This document shows positions 1 through 7,605 of a stretch of DNA of 64,000 nt, piece by piece. Location: positions 124,001 to 188,000 of the forward strand of contig CAKTYZ010000004.1 in the NCBI GenBank assembly GCA_934635225.1, read 5' to 3'. Origin of the DNA: an uncultured Kiritimatiellota bacterium (GTDB lineage: Bacteria > Verrucomicrobiota > Kiritimatiellia > RFP12 > UBA1067). The notes beneath the pieces are model-generated. The model did not search any database and was not told the DNA's origin. It saw nothing but the letters and a program-made list of their open reading frames with translations. Numbering within the stretch: the stretch's first letter is position 1; every line of letters begins with the position of its first letter. The translations under genes were made by a program, and so were the position numbers.

Positions 1-1
1 T

Positions 2-418
2 CCGGCGGCCTACGACCTCGCGTCGCTGGTCTACGATCCATATGTAACGTTCACCGAGGGCGAGCGACGAGCGCTCATCGCGCTCTATGCGAAGAAGTCG
101 GGTCGCGAAGACATGCCGAAAATTCTGCCGTTTGCCGCGATTCAACGTCTCGTGCAATGTCTGGGTGCCTACGGGCGTTTGACGTCCGTAGGCCAGCCGC
201 AGTTCGGCCGCTATGTTTTGCCCGCGCTCGTGAACTTACTGGACGCGTCTGACCGCGCGGGCCTTGATGCGCTTGGCGCACTTGCGGAAGACTTGATTGC
301 GAAAGAGAAGTCGGCTTCTCACGCATCACCGCATGATGGGAACTGTTGTTCCTGCGGGCATCACCATTCCAACCATGACGGCCCCTGTGCGTGCGGGCAT
401 GACCATTCGTGCGCATGA
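2..418 (+). CDS. C-terminal part of an APH-fold phosphotransferase (AmgK-like sugar kinase), 5' truncated by the window edge
   Basis: The reading frame is open from the first base, so only the last 138 residues are visible. The visible start contains YDLASLVYDPYV, followed about 45 residues later by RLVQCLGAYGRL. This pattern is typical of the C-terminal half of the aminoglycoside-phosphotransferase fold family that includes the MurNAc/GlcNAc anomeric kinase AmgK. The kinase loop itself lies outside the window, so substrate is inference. The last 24 residues are a Cys/His-rich tail (CCSCGHHH...CACGHDHSCA), which is not a usual part of the family and looks metal-binding. Its stop TGA overlaps the ATG of the next gene (ATGA), suggesting translational coupling. 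Confidence 0.55.
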   Translation, partial: PAAYDLASLVYDPYVTFTEGERRALIALYAKKSGREDMPKILPFAAIQRLVQCLGAYGRLTSVGQPQFGRYVLPALVNLLDASDRAGLDALGALAEDLIAKEKSASHASPHDGNCCSCGHHHSNHDGPCACGHDHSCA

Positions 419-2535
419 ACGCAATACGCCAGTTTCTGAAGCGCATCAAGACGCACGGCGTCCGCCGTCCGGATGCGGTTCGGACCGTGGCGATGGGCAT
501 CGCACGGACGTTTGACGCCTATGACTTGGGCAACGACACGTTTATCTTCGAGCGTGGAATAGGCGCGCACCTTTCGGCGCGAGCAAGTGTTCTTGTCGTC
601 GAGAAGTCGGCCCTTCGGCGTCGCGCGCGCGGTCGCGTCCTCACCTTGACGACAGGGAATCACTCTGTTGCGGCATTTCCGCTTTTGGACGGTCGGTTTT
701 GGAAACTCTCGTCGCTGAAGTCCGCCGTACGCGGAGAGGTCCTGATGCATCGAATTCTCTGCGCGAACGTCACTGGCGACACGATCGAATTGTCTCAGCG
801 CGAACTGCCGACGTCGACGCTTGTGAAAGCCGATGATTGGCTGATCGGCACAGTCGGCTTTACCTTTCCGGACATTGTCATGGGCGAGCGCAACGAGACG
901 ACGCTGGAGTTCTATCGTCGCCTCGGGCAGGAATGGCGCGTCAAGCCGCTGGCGTGGACGGAGAACGAGATGCGCGTGGCGCTCGCCGCCGCCAAGAAGC
1001 GCATTGGCACGAGCCTGACCTACTACCATTCGACGCGCGGCGTCCATTGGCTGACCTATTCGGAGTTCGTGCGCTTCTCGTTCCTGGCCGAGACGGATCC
1101 GCCGGCTTTTCTAAAGGGATTGAAGGAACTTGTCGGAGTCTACGAAGGGAATCGCGTGTCCTTCATGCGTCTACCGAAGTATCGTGGGCACCATGAAATC
1201 GAGTTCTTCGGGCTCCTGCGTGGCGTTGCGGGGGATCGGCTCGTTCCGGAGATCGAGCGCCTCATGGAGGCCGTCGCGCTGAACCGGCTGGGACAGCTGG
1301 GCGTGATCCAGCGAGTGCAGGAGATTGTCGCGCTCTACCGCTCGCTTCTCGCGCGGTCCACGTTGGCGGACGAGTCCTCGAAGGATTTCATAGAGACTCT
1401 GTATATGCACATCACGGGCGAAGTCTATTCGGTCGTCGGCGAAGGCACGACGCCGGCATTTGACGACCGTCGGACGGCTCTCCCGGGTGCGACGTTTGTC
1501 GAAGGCCGTCCGGTCCTGCATCCGGGGGCGGACTCGCGTACGGAGATTCTTGTCGCGAATCTGCGGGGCTTCATGTCAAAGGACGAGACAGTCGAGTACG
1601 CGAATGTCTACGAATTGCGTACGAAGGATGAAGACTCGCCGCTTGGAAAGGGTGATACGCGCGAGATTGTCTACAAGACGAGCCGCCGTCCACTTGAGAA
1701 TTCGCTGGTCGAAAAGAGACTCGCGGGATCAGGGAGCGGCTATTCGGGCTATCTGTTGTCACGCATTGGCGCGCTCCGCTCGCTTGGAATCGCCTTGAGC
1801 GACTACTACCAACTGCTGAAACATCGTCCGGGCCGACACCACGGCGTCCACGAACACTACATACGCCGTCGGTGTGAGGGCGAGCCGATGGATGCGATTC
1901 CGGCGAACTACTTCCAGTCGGCGGATGGGTCAGGTACCGAGGAGAAGGAGGTCGTGCTCTCTCTCTCGACGCTGATGGGCGATGCGGCTGCACAGAACCT
2001 CGTTATGAAGAAGTTTGACGCCGCGACGCGAACACCGCTTTACGGCGTCGGCAAGGAAATCTACGAGTTCGAGTATGACCTCGTGCGCGAGATGGTCGTC
2101 CCCAAGCGCGTGACGACCTGCTCCGTCCGCGGAAGTTTCGGTTGGCCGGATCTCTCTTACACGGATGCGAACCTCGACGCGATCGCCAACTTCTATCTAG
2201 GCTATTTTGCGCATGCGGTGAAAGCTTATCAGGCCCGGCATCCGTGTGTGACGATGGCTGAGGTCGCGGAACGCTTCATGAGCGGATTCGAGTTCCGCAT
2301 CCATGCACTCGAATGGCAGCTCTCGGTCATGCGTGATCGGTTTGAGACATTCAATCCTGACGTCCCTGCGCGCTATCAGTTCGCCGCGCGGTGGAAGTTT
2401 GTCCTTTGGTCGCTTGAACGGCATGCGCGCCGCTTGCCCAGACTGCGCAAGCTTTTCTTCGAGAAAGTTCGCGTTATCGTTCAGCAAGAGGACGGACATG
2501 AAGATTCTCCTGGGTGGCATCCCGTTGGGGTGTGA
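415..2535 (+). CDS. Large uncharacterised protein (about 706 aa)
   Basis: I do not recognise this family. The start is taken as ATG 415 because it overlaps the preceding stop as ATGA; a GTG two codons upstream (409) is possible. There is no signal peptide and no clear transmembrane segment. The protein is rich in charged residues and aromatic clusters, with several HxxH-like and RRR patches, for example RHHGVHEHYIRRR in the second half. It lies between a sugar-kinase-like gene and a pyruvyl transferase and overlaps the latter by 38 bases, so the three form one operon. A cell-envelope glycan role is a guess from context only. Confidence 0.75.
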   Translation: MNAIRQFLKRIKTHGVRRPDAVRTVAMGIARTFDAYDLGNDTFIFERGIGAHLSARASVLVVEKSALRRRARGRVLTLTTGNHSVAAFPLLDGRFWKLSSLKSAVRGEVLMHRILCANVTGDTIELSQRELPTSTLVKADDWLIGTVGFTFPDIVMGERNETTLEFYRRLGQEWRVKPLAWTENEMRVALAAAKKRIGTSLTYYHSTRGVHWLTYSEFVRFSFLAETDPPAFLKGLKELVGVYEGNRVSFMRLPKYRGHHEIEFFGLLRGVAGDRLVPEIERLMEAVALNRLGQLGVIQRVQEIVALYRSLLARSTLADESSKDFIETLYMHITGEVYSVVGEGTTPAFDDRRTALPGATFVEGRPVLHPGADSRTEILVANLRGFMSKDETVEYANVYELRTKDEDSPLGKGDTREIVYKTSRRPLENSLVEKRLAGSGSGYSGYLLSRIGALRSLGIALSDYYQLLKHRPGRHHGVHEHYIRRRCEGEPMDAIPANYFQSADGSGTEEKEVVLSLSTLMGDAAAQNLVMKKFDAATRTPLYGVGKEIYEFEYDLVREMVVPKRVTTCSVRGSFGWPDLSYTDANLDAIANFYLGYFAHAVKAYQARHPCVTMAEVAERFMSGFEFRIHALEWQLSVMRDRFETFNPDVPARYQFAARWKFVLWSLERHARRLPRLRKLFFEKVRVIVQQEDGHEDSPGWHPVGV

Positions 2536-3655
2536 CAACATTGGCGACGAAGCGATTCTTGCCTGTGTCGTCAGGCTGATGCGCGAGATTGCGCCATCTG
2601 CCGAACTTGCGGTCGCGACAAATGACACGGCTACAGCAACGCTCTTGGGCGTGAAAGTCGTTCCATCCTACGGCTTTGCCGGCGTCTCAACCAAGGGCTT
2701 TAACGCAATAGTGAAAGCCTTTGACGTGTACGTTTGGTGTGGTGCGACGGGCCTTTCTGATTATCCATTTGTTGCGCTGGACCTCCTTCGCCTGGCTCAG
2801 AAAGCCGGGGTCCGCACATTCGTCTGGGGCGTTGGCATGGATAACGAGCTCAATCCTGTCTTCTTCAAGGCGCGAGGTCGCCGCCGCAGATTGCTGGCAT
2901 GTGTGGGCCTTGTCGGCTTATATGAGGGCATTCTGCGAAGACGGCTGACGCGGCAAGTCTGTGCGACTCTTCCGAAATGCGCGGGAGTCTGGCTCCGTGA
3001 CCCAGAGAGTGCGGAGGTGCTCGCCCGATTCGGGTATGGTCGGGCTGCAACTACATCCGATACGGCCATCTATCAAAGCCGCAGCACCGTCCGCACCACG
3101 TCAAGAGCGTCGACACTGGGGTTTTGCCTTTCGGCGCAACGTGCCGTCACGGATACGACGGGAGTGAAACGCTTTCTTGCGCGTCTCTCGTCGGCGGGCC
3201 TTTCAGTTGTTGGCATCCCGATGAATCCGAAGACGGATTCCGTCCTTCTGCGCACATTGGGCGTGACAGATATCTTCGGAGGAACGACACCGGACGCGGT
3301 CGCCAGGAAAGCGGCGTCTTGCGATCTCGTCCTGTCAAACCGCCTTCATTTGCTCATTCTTGCCGCGAATGTTGGAACGCCGATCTTGGGTCTCGCGCGT
3401 GGTTCGAAGCTCGTGAACTGGCTGGCGAACTTTGGTGAGACAACAGAAGGCTCGGTTTTCGACTGTGATTGGGACGCACTTGCCGCAAAAGTAGTCAGAT
3501 TGCTGGACGATCCACCTCGGCTTCGTGCGCACTTCGCCGTTGTTCGTCAAGCTGCGTATGCGAGGTTAGATGCGCGGTTCGAAGAGGCAAAACGGACTTT
3601 TGCTGCGCGACTTCTCGCATCAGGAATGGACGGACATTGCGGTCAGTCCGTTTAG
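2498..3655 (+). CDS. Polysaccharide pyruvyl transferase family protein
   Basis: The protein (385 aa) starts MKILLGGIPLGCDNIGDEAI, the GNxGDE-type beginning of the polysaccharide pyruvyl transferase family (CsaB/WcaK type). It also has the late SNRLHLLILAANVGTPILGL motif, including the conserved RLH. Members transfer pyruvate from phosphoenolpyruvate to a sugar of a surface polysaccharide. The start at ATG 2498 is chosen because the family motif begins there and an AGAGGA ribosome site lies just upstream, inside the end of the previous gene. The longer open frame upstream is only overlap with that gene. The stop TAG overlaps the stop codon of the convergent nptA-like gene. Confidence 0.85.
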   Translation: MKILLGGIPLGCDNIGDEAILACVVRLMREIAPSAELAVATNDTATATLLGVKVVPSYGFAGVSTKGFNAIVKAFDVYVWCGATGLSDYPFVALDLLRLAQKAGVRTFVWGVGMDNELNPVFFKARGRRRRLLACVGLVGLYEGILRRRLTRQVCATLPKCAGVWLRDPESAEVLARFGYGRAATTSDTAIYQSRSTVRTTSRASTLGFCLSAQRAVTDTTGVKRFLARLSSAGLSVVGIPMNPKTDSVLLRTLGVTDIFGGTTPDAVARKAASCDLVLSNRLHLLILAANVGTPILGLARGSKLVNWLANFGETTEGSVFDCDWDALAAKVVRLLDDPPRLRAHFAVVRQAAYARLDARFEEAKRTFAARLLASGMDGHCGQSV

Positions 3656-5331
3656 CCGAGCGCGGGGATGCGTTCGGCGATGTTGCCGAGATGACGAGCG
3701 ACATCGCGGATGCCGGCAATGACGGTCAGGAATGCCGTGTCGTGCGGCAGGTCTCCCGTCAGATGACAGAGTTTCTCCGAATAGCGTTTCGAGAGAGCAC
3801 GCGCTTCAGTCTTAATTTCGGCTTCAGCTTCGGCGGGGTTCCATGTCATCTTGCCACCTTTTCGGAGTACATGTGTCGTTTCATGGGCGAGGGTTCTCAG
3901 TTGTCCAATGATGTGCGCAGTGGATTCAAGGAGGTCTTCTTCTAGTCCCTGTCGGCGGATGCGCGTCGTTTTGCGGAAGATCTTGACGGCGATGTCCGAG
4001 ATGCGTTCGGCATCGTTGACGCAATGGACAAGTTCTGGCAGGGTCTGAGCTTGTCGTTCCGTCAGCTTGCGTTGAGAGATGGCGACAAGATAGTCCCGAA
4101 TGCGCGCTTGCATCTCATCGATTGCGTGTTCCGTGTTCTGGACGGACTCTTCGTCCACATTTGCTCGTCCGAGGCAGTTGTTGAGCGCAACCGATGCGAT
4201 GGTCCACGCGCGCCGCGTCATGTCACCAAGCGCAAGCTTCGCCGCGTGGATTGCAAGGGCGGGCGTGGCGAGAAGATGTGGCTCCAAGGCTTGTATGTGC
4301 ATCGTGCGGTCATCGCCGATGAGGCGCGAGCAGAGACGTGCGAGCAACGGGATGAAGGGTGTCTGAACAATGACGTTTGCAACATTGAAGATCGTATGAG
4401 CCATTGCGACGTGACGACCGGGCGTTTCGCCCGCAAAACCGTTCCCCTCTGTGCAGAGATCGACGAGATGAAAGAAAGCGGGCGCGGACTGGTGTGCGGT
4501 GTTTTTCATGACGAACCCGAAACTGAGTAGGACGAGTGCCGTGCCGAACAAGTTGAACAGCGCGTGGGCGAGCGCCGTCCGTCGTGCGTTCGCGTTCCCG
4601 CCGATGGAAGCCAGCACCGCCGTGATGGTCGTGCCGATGTTGTCGCCAAGGACGATCGGAACGGCCGTCCAGAGCGAAATCACGCCCGTCTCGGCCAAAG
4701 CGATGGTGATGCCAATCGTGGCGGACGAGCTTTGCACGAGCATGGTGCAGAGCGTGCCGACGGCAACCGCGCCAAGGACGGAGAAAGCTGGCAGATAGCC
4801 GTTTGAGGACGGCGTGCAATCAAAAAGCGAAAAGAACGCGATGAAACCCGGTGCTCTCGCGAGGATTTTCAACTCCTGAGACATCAATGTCATGCCGAAG
4901 AAAAGAAGTCCGAAACCGAGGATCGTTCGCCAGATGCCGCGCGAAATGGTGCGGCGTGCAATCATGAGGCCTACCACGCCGAGTGTCACGGCTGGCAGGG
5001 CGAGATTATCCAGTTTCAACGAAACGATTTGTCCTGTAACGGTCGTGCCGATATTAGCGCCGAAGATGACACCGATGGCCTGTTCCAACGAAATGAGTCC
5101 GGCGTTTACGAATCCTACAGTCATGACGCTGGTCGCGGACGAACTTTGGATAAGGGCCGTCACGACCGTTCCCGCGAGAATCGCGAAAAAGCGGTTGCGC
5201 GTCATGTAGCCGAGCGCAGCCTTCAGTTTTTCGCCAGCGGTCTCCTTGAGCCCGTCGCTCATGAGGCCCATGCCGTAGACAAAGAGGGCGAGACCGCCCA
5301 GTACGGTCGTTGCTAATTGCAGATAATTCAC
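3652..5331 (-). CDS. Na+/phosphate cotransporter, NptA/YjbB family with C-terminal PhoU-like domain
   Basis: The protein has 559 residues. The N-terminal membrane half carries two inverted repeats with the signature QSSSAT (about residues 62-67 and again near 200), as in Na/Pi cotransporters of the PF02690 type. The C-terminal third is a charged helical PhoU-like domain. The start is GTG 5331, with AAAGGAGA placed correctly upstream; no ATG fits better. It probably imports or balances phosphate with sodium. A 32-residue membrane peptide gene ends 18 bases upstream, and a Pho-box-like triple repeat lies in front of both, suggesting induction by phosphate starvation. Its stop codon overlaps that of the convergent pyruvyl transferase gene. 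Confidence 0.92.
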   Translation of the reverse strand: MNYLQLATTVLGGLALFVYGMGLMSDGLKETAGEKLKAALGYMTRNRFFAILAGTVVTALIQSSSATSVMTVGFVNAGLISLEQAIGVIFGANIGTTVTGQIVSLKLDNLALPAVTLGVVGLMIARRTISRGIWRTILGFGLLFFGMTLMSQELKILARAPGFIAFFSLFDCTPSSNGYLPAFSVLGAVAVGTLCTMLVQSSSATIGITIALAETGVISLWTAVPIVLGDNIGTTITAVLASIGGNANARRTALAHALFNLFGTALVLLSFGFVMKNTAHQSAPAFFHLVDLCTEGNGFAGETPGRHVAMAHTIFNVANVIVQTPFIPLLARLCSRLIGDDRTMHIQALEPHLLATPALAIHAAKLALGDMTRRAWTIASVALNNCLGRANVDEESVQNTEHAIDEMQARIRDYLVAISQRKLTERQAQTLPELVHCVNDAERISDIAVKIFRKTTRIRRQGLEEDLLESTAHIIGQLRTLAHETTHVLRKGGKMTWNPAEAEAEIKTEARALSKRYSEKLCHLTGDLPHDTAFLTVIAGIRDVARHLGNIAERIPALG

Positions 5332-5349
5332 TGTTTTTATCTCCTTTCG

Positions 5350-5448
5350 TTATGGAATGTTTCCCGCAAGATAGTTCAGCAGGTACAAGAGCGCCACTGC
5401 CGTCAGCGCGACGATGACCTCAATTCGTGTCTTCAGTACTCTTTCCAT
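5350..5448 (-). CDS. 32-residue single-span membrane peptide upstream of the phosphate transporter
   Basis: A very short gene with a strong ribosome site (AAAAGGAGGGAG, about 4-10 bases before ATG 5448). The product starts MERVLKTRIEVIV and continues as one hydrophobic helix, roughly residues 9-28, ending LAGNIP. It ends 18 bases before the GTG of the NptA-like gene and shares its promoter. Position and composition suggest a small subunit or regulator of the transporter; this is inference. A translated leader peptide is the alternative, but there is no attenuator-like hairpin after it. Confidence 0.7.
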   Translation of the reverse strand: MERVLKTRIEVIVALTAVALLYLLNYLAGNIP

Positions 5449-5475
5449 TGTCTCTCCCTCCTTTTCTCACTGTAA

Positions 5476-5519
5476 ATTATCGCAAATGAATGTCAGGAAT
5501 GTATGAGGACTTTGTTAGG
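5476..5519 (-). promoter_or_regulatory. Pho-box-like triple repeat and -10 element for the phosphate transporter operon
   Basis: Read on the minus strand, three 7-base units CCTAACA, CCTCATA and CCTGACA follow one another with exactly four bases between them (5491-5519 on +), an 11-base period. Nine bases after the last unit is GATAAT (5476-5481), a good -10, with no normal -35. PhoB/PhoP-type regulators bind 7-base direct repeats with 11-base spacing in place of a -35, so this fits an activated phosphate-starvation promoter. Confidence 0.6.
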
Positions 5520-5578
5520 ATTTCATTAAAATCTCAACGATCTATGCGCGGAGAAGTCCTCTCTCGTTCACCGTAATA

Positions 5579-5587
5579 TGGTATAAT
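5579..5587 (+). promoter_or_regulatory. Extended -10 promoter of panC
   Basis: TGG-TATAAT is a perfect -10 with the upstream TG of an extended -10 element. Only seven bases separate it from the panC ATG, so transcription should start at or within a base or two of the start codon. No convincing -35 is seen. Confidence 0.65.
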
Positions 5588-5594
5588 ACGCAAC

Positions 5595-6413
5595 ATGAAT
5601 GTTTTCCGTGAACCAGTCAGACTTCAGAAATGGGCAAAGGCCCGCCGCCTTGCGGGCGCGAAAATTGCGCTTGTACCGACCATGGGCTATCTTCACGAGG
5701 GGCATCTCTCACTGATCAAGAAAGCGAAGGCGAAAGGGGCAGACGAAATCGTCGTCTCCGTGTTCGTCAACCCCGTCCAATTTGGTCCGAACGAAGACTA
5801 TGCGGCTTACCCGCGTGACGAACAGTCCGATTTGGCCAAGTGCCGCGCGGCTGGCGCGACGGCGATTTTCTTCCCGACGCCTGCGAACATGTACCTTGAC
5901 CGCCATTCCGTCTACATCAGCGAGGAAGACCTCTCGAAAGGGCTGTGCGGCGCACGGCGTCCCGGTCATTTTCGTGGCGTCTGCACGGTCGTCGCCAAGC
6001 TCTTCAACCTCGTGCATCCGAACTTCGCCGTCTTCGGGCAGAAAGACTACCAACAGGCACAGATTATCAAGCGGATGGTACGCGACCTTAACTTCGATGT
6101 GAAGATTGTCGTTGCGCCAATTGTGCGCGAACGGACGGGACTCGCGAAGTCAAGCCGCAATACCTACCTGAGCGACGCGGAACGGGAGCAGGCGTGCGTT
6201 CTTTCCCGAACGCTGCGAGCCGTTAAGGATGGGAAAATAAAAACGATAGTCGCCGCCGAGAAAGCCATCGAGAGGGGCGGCCTCAAGGTCGATTACGTCG
6301 CGTGTGTCGATGCGGAGACGCTGGAGCCCAAAAAGAAGATCTGCAAGGGATGTTGCGTGCTGGTAGCGGCTTACTGCGGAAAGACCCGCCTGATTGACAA
6401 TCAACTGATTTGA
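5595..6413 (+). CDS. panC: Pantothenate synthetase
   Basis: The enzyme condenses pantoate and beta-alanine with ATP to pantothenate, in coenzyme A synthesis in the cytoplasm. The 272-residue length fits. Visible signatures are VPTMGYLHEGHLSL (ATP-binding HxGH at 34-37), VSVFVNPVQFGPNEDYAAYPR, FGQKDYQQ and the KSSRNTYLS segment. It opens a + operon; the next gene starts one base after its stop. No Shine-Dalgarno precedes the ATG and the -10 box lies seven bases upstream, so the mRNA is probably leaderless. The other pantothenate genes are not in the window. Confidence 0.97.
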   Translation: MNVFREPVRLQKWAKARRLAGAKIALVPTMGYLHEGHLSLIKKAKAKGADEIVVSVFVNPVQFGPNEDYAAYPRDEQSDLAKCRAAGATAIFFPTPANMYLDRHSVYISEEDLSKGLCGARRPGHFRGVCTVVAKLFNLVHPNFAVFGQKDYQQAQIIKRMVRDLNFDVKIVVAPIVRERTGLAKSSRNTYLSDAEREQACVLSRTLRAVKDGKIKTIVAAEKAIERGGLKVDYVACVDAETLEPKKKICKGCCVLVAAYCGKTRLIDNQLI

Positions 6414-6414
6414 G

Positions 6415-7602
6415 ATGACATCGACCGTCTACATCGCGAAAAACGTCTACGGCGGGGATGGACTTGGCCGTCTCGGTGACGGTCGCGTGGTTTTCGTTCC
6501 AGGTGCATGGGCAGGTGAACAGGTCAAAGCCGAAATCATCGCGGAAAAGAGTCACTTCGTCAAAGCACGGCTTGTCGAGATTGTGGAACGCTCCCCGGAA
6601 CGTGTGGAAGTTGCGAACGAAACGGTTCTTCCCGGCATGGCCTATGCGAGGCTGTCCTACAAAAGCGAATGCGCTACGAAGGATCAGCAGCTGCGAGAGT
6701 TCCTTGAGCGTGCCCGCATCTCGGTCTTGGACTTCCGGCCATTTGACGGCGTGTCGTCCAGTCCTCTGAACTATCGAAACAAGGTCGTCTACCATTTCGC
6801 GAAGCAGAAAGGCGCTTGGGTGGTTGGCTATCGGGCAGAGCCAAGCCATGAGATCGTCGATGTCACGGTTGATCCGTTGGCACGGCCTGAAATCAACGCG
6901 AAGATCCGTGAGGTTCGTCGCGCCGTGATGACTCTTCTGACGACGGGGCCTGAAGCCATTCGACGCGACACAGAGCAGAAGGGGCAGGTCACTATCCGTT
7001 GGACACGCAAATCCGGTGTCCACTGGTGGGTCGGAAATGCGCCGCGCAATCTCGTCCTCAAGGAGACGACCGGAGGATTTGACTTTGAGGTCCCGGCGGA
7101 TGGCTTCTATCAAATCAATCCGGAAGTCGGCGAGAAACTTGTGAAGGCCGTCGTCGAAGAAGCGATGCGGGAGACGGGAGACCTTTTGGATCTCTATTGT
7201 GGTGTCGGCGTGTTCGGGCTCTGTTGCCGCGTGCCGAAACTCGTCGGCATCGAATCAGGACATCTGGCAATCGACTGCGCGAAAAGAAATGCCGTCGCGC
7301 AAGGGGCTGTGAATGCGCGATTCTTCGCTGGGCAAGTCGGGCGGAACGTTCAGCGCATCGCCGTTGGGCCTCATACGACCGTCATAGTTGATCCGCCGCG
7401 CGGAGGGCTTGAACCGGGTGTCGCACGGTGGCTGGCGAACTCAAAAGCTCCGCGCATTCTCTATGTCAGTTGTGATCCGGCGACGTTGACGCGTGACTTG
7501 CGTGAACTGACTCGCACGTACGATGTTGTGTCTGTTCAAGGCTTCAACATGTTCCCGCGCACGGCTCGATTCGAGACACTCGTGGTCCTTTCCAAACGCT
7601 GA
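6415..7602 (+). CDS. TrmA/RlmD-family 5-methyluridine RNA methyltransferase
   Basis: The protein has 395 residues. It begins with a TRAM-like beta domain (VYIAKNVYGGDGLGRLGDGRVVFVPGA) and ends with an SAM-dependent methyltransferase domain: LLDLYCGVGVFGL, VDPPRGGLEPGV and the catalytic-Cys motif YVSCDPATLTRDL. This set defines the TrmA/RumA family, which makes m5U in tRNA or 23S rRNA. The four cysteines that bind the Fe-S cluster in RlmD/RumA are not visible between the TRAM domain and the central domain; the equivalent region has only one Cys. Target RNA cannot be assigned. It sits between panC and miaB with one- and three-base gaps. Confidence 0.88.
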   Translation: MTSTVYIAKNVYGGDGLGRLGDGRVVFVPGAWAGEQVKAEIIAEKSHFVKARLVEIVERSPERVEVANETVLPGMAYARLSYKSECATKDQQLREFLERARISVLDFRPFDGVSSSPLNYRNKVVYHFAKQKGAWVVGYRAEPSHEIVDVTVDPLARPEINAKIREVRRAVMTLLTTGPEAIRRDTEQKGQVTIRWTRKSGVHWWVGNAPRNLVLKETTGGFDFEVPADGFYQINPEVGEKLVKAVVEEAMRETGDLLDLYCGVGVFGLCCRVPKLVGIESGHLAIDCAKRNAVAQGAVNARFFAGQVGRNVQRIAVGPHTTVIVDPPRGGLEPGVARWLANSKAPRILYVSCDPATLTRDLRELTRTYDVVSVQGFNMFPRTARFETLVVLSKR

Positions 7603-7605
7603 AAC

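Noticed and set aside
2303..2497. N-terminal extension of the pyruvyl transferase
   Set aside because: It is the third frame of the preceding gene; the conserved GNxGDE-like start and ribosome site place the start at 2498.
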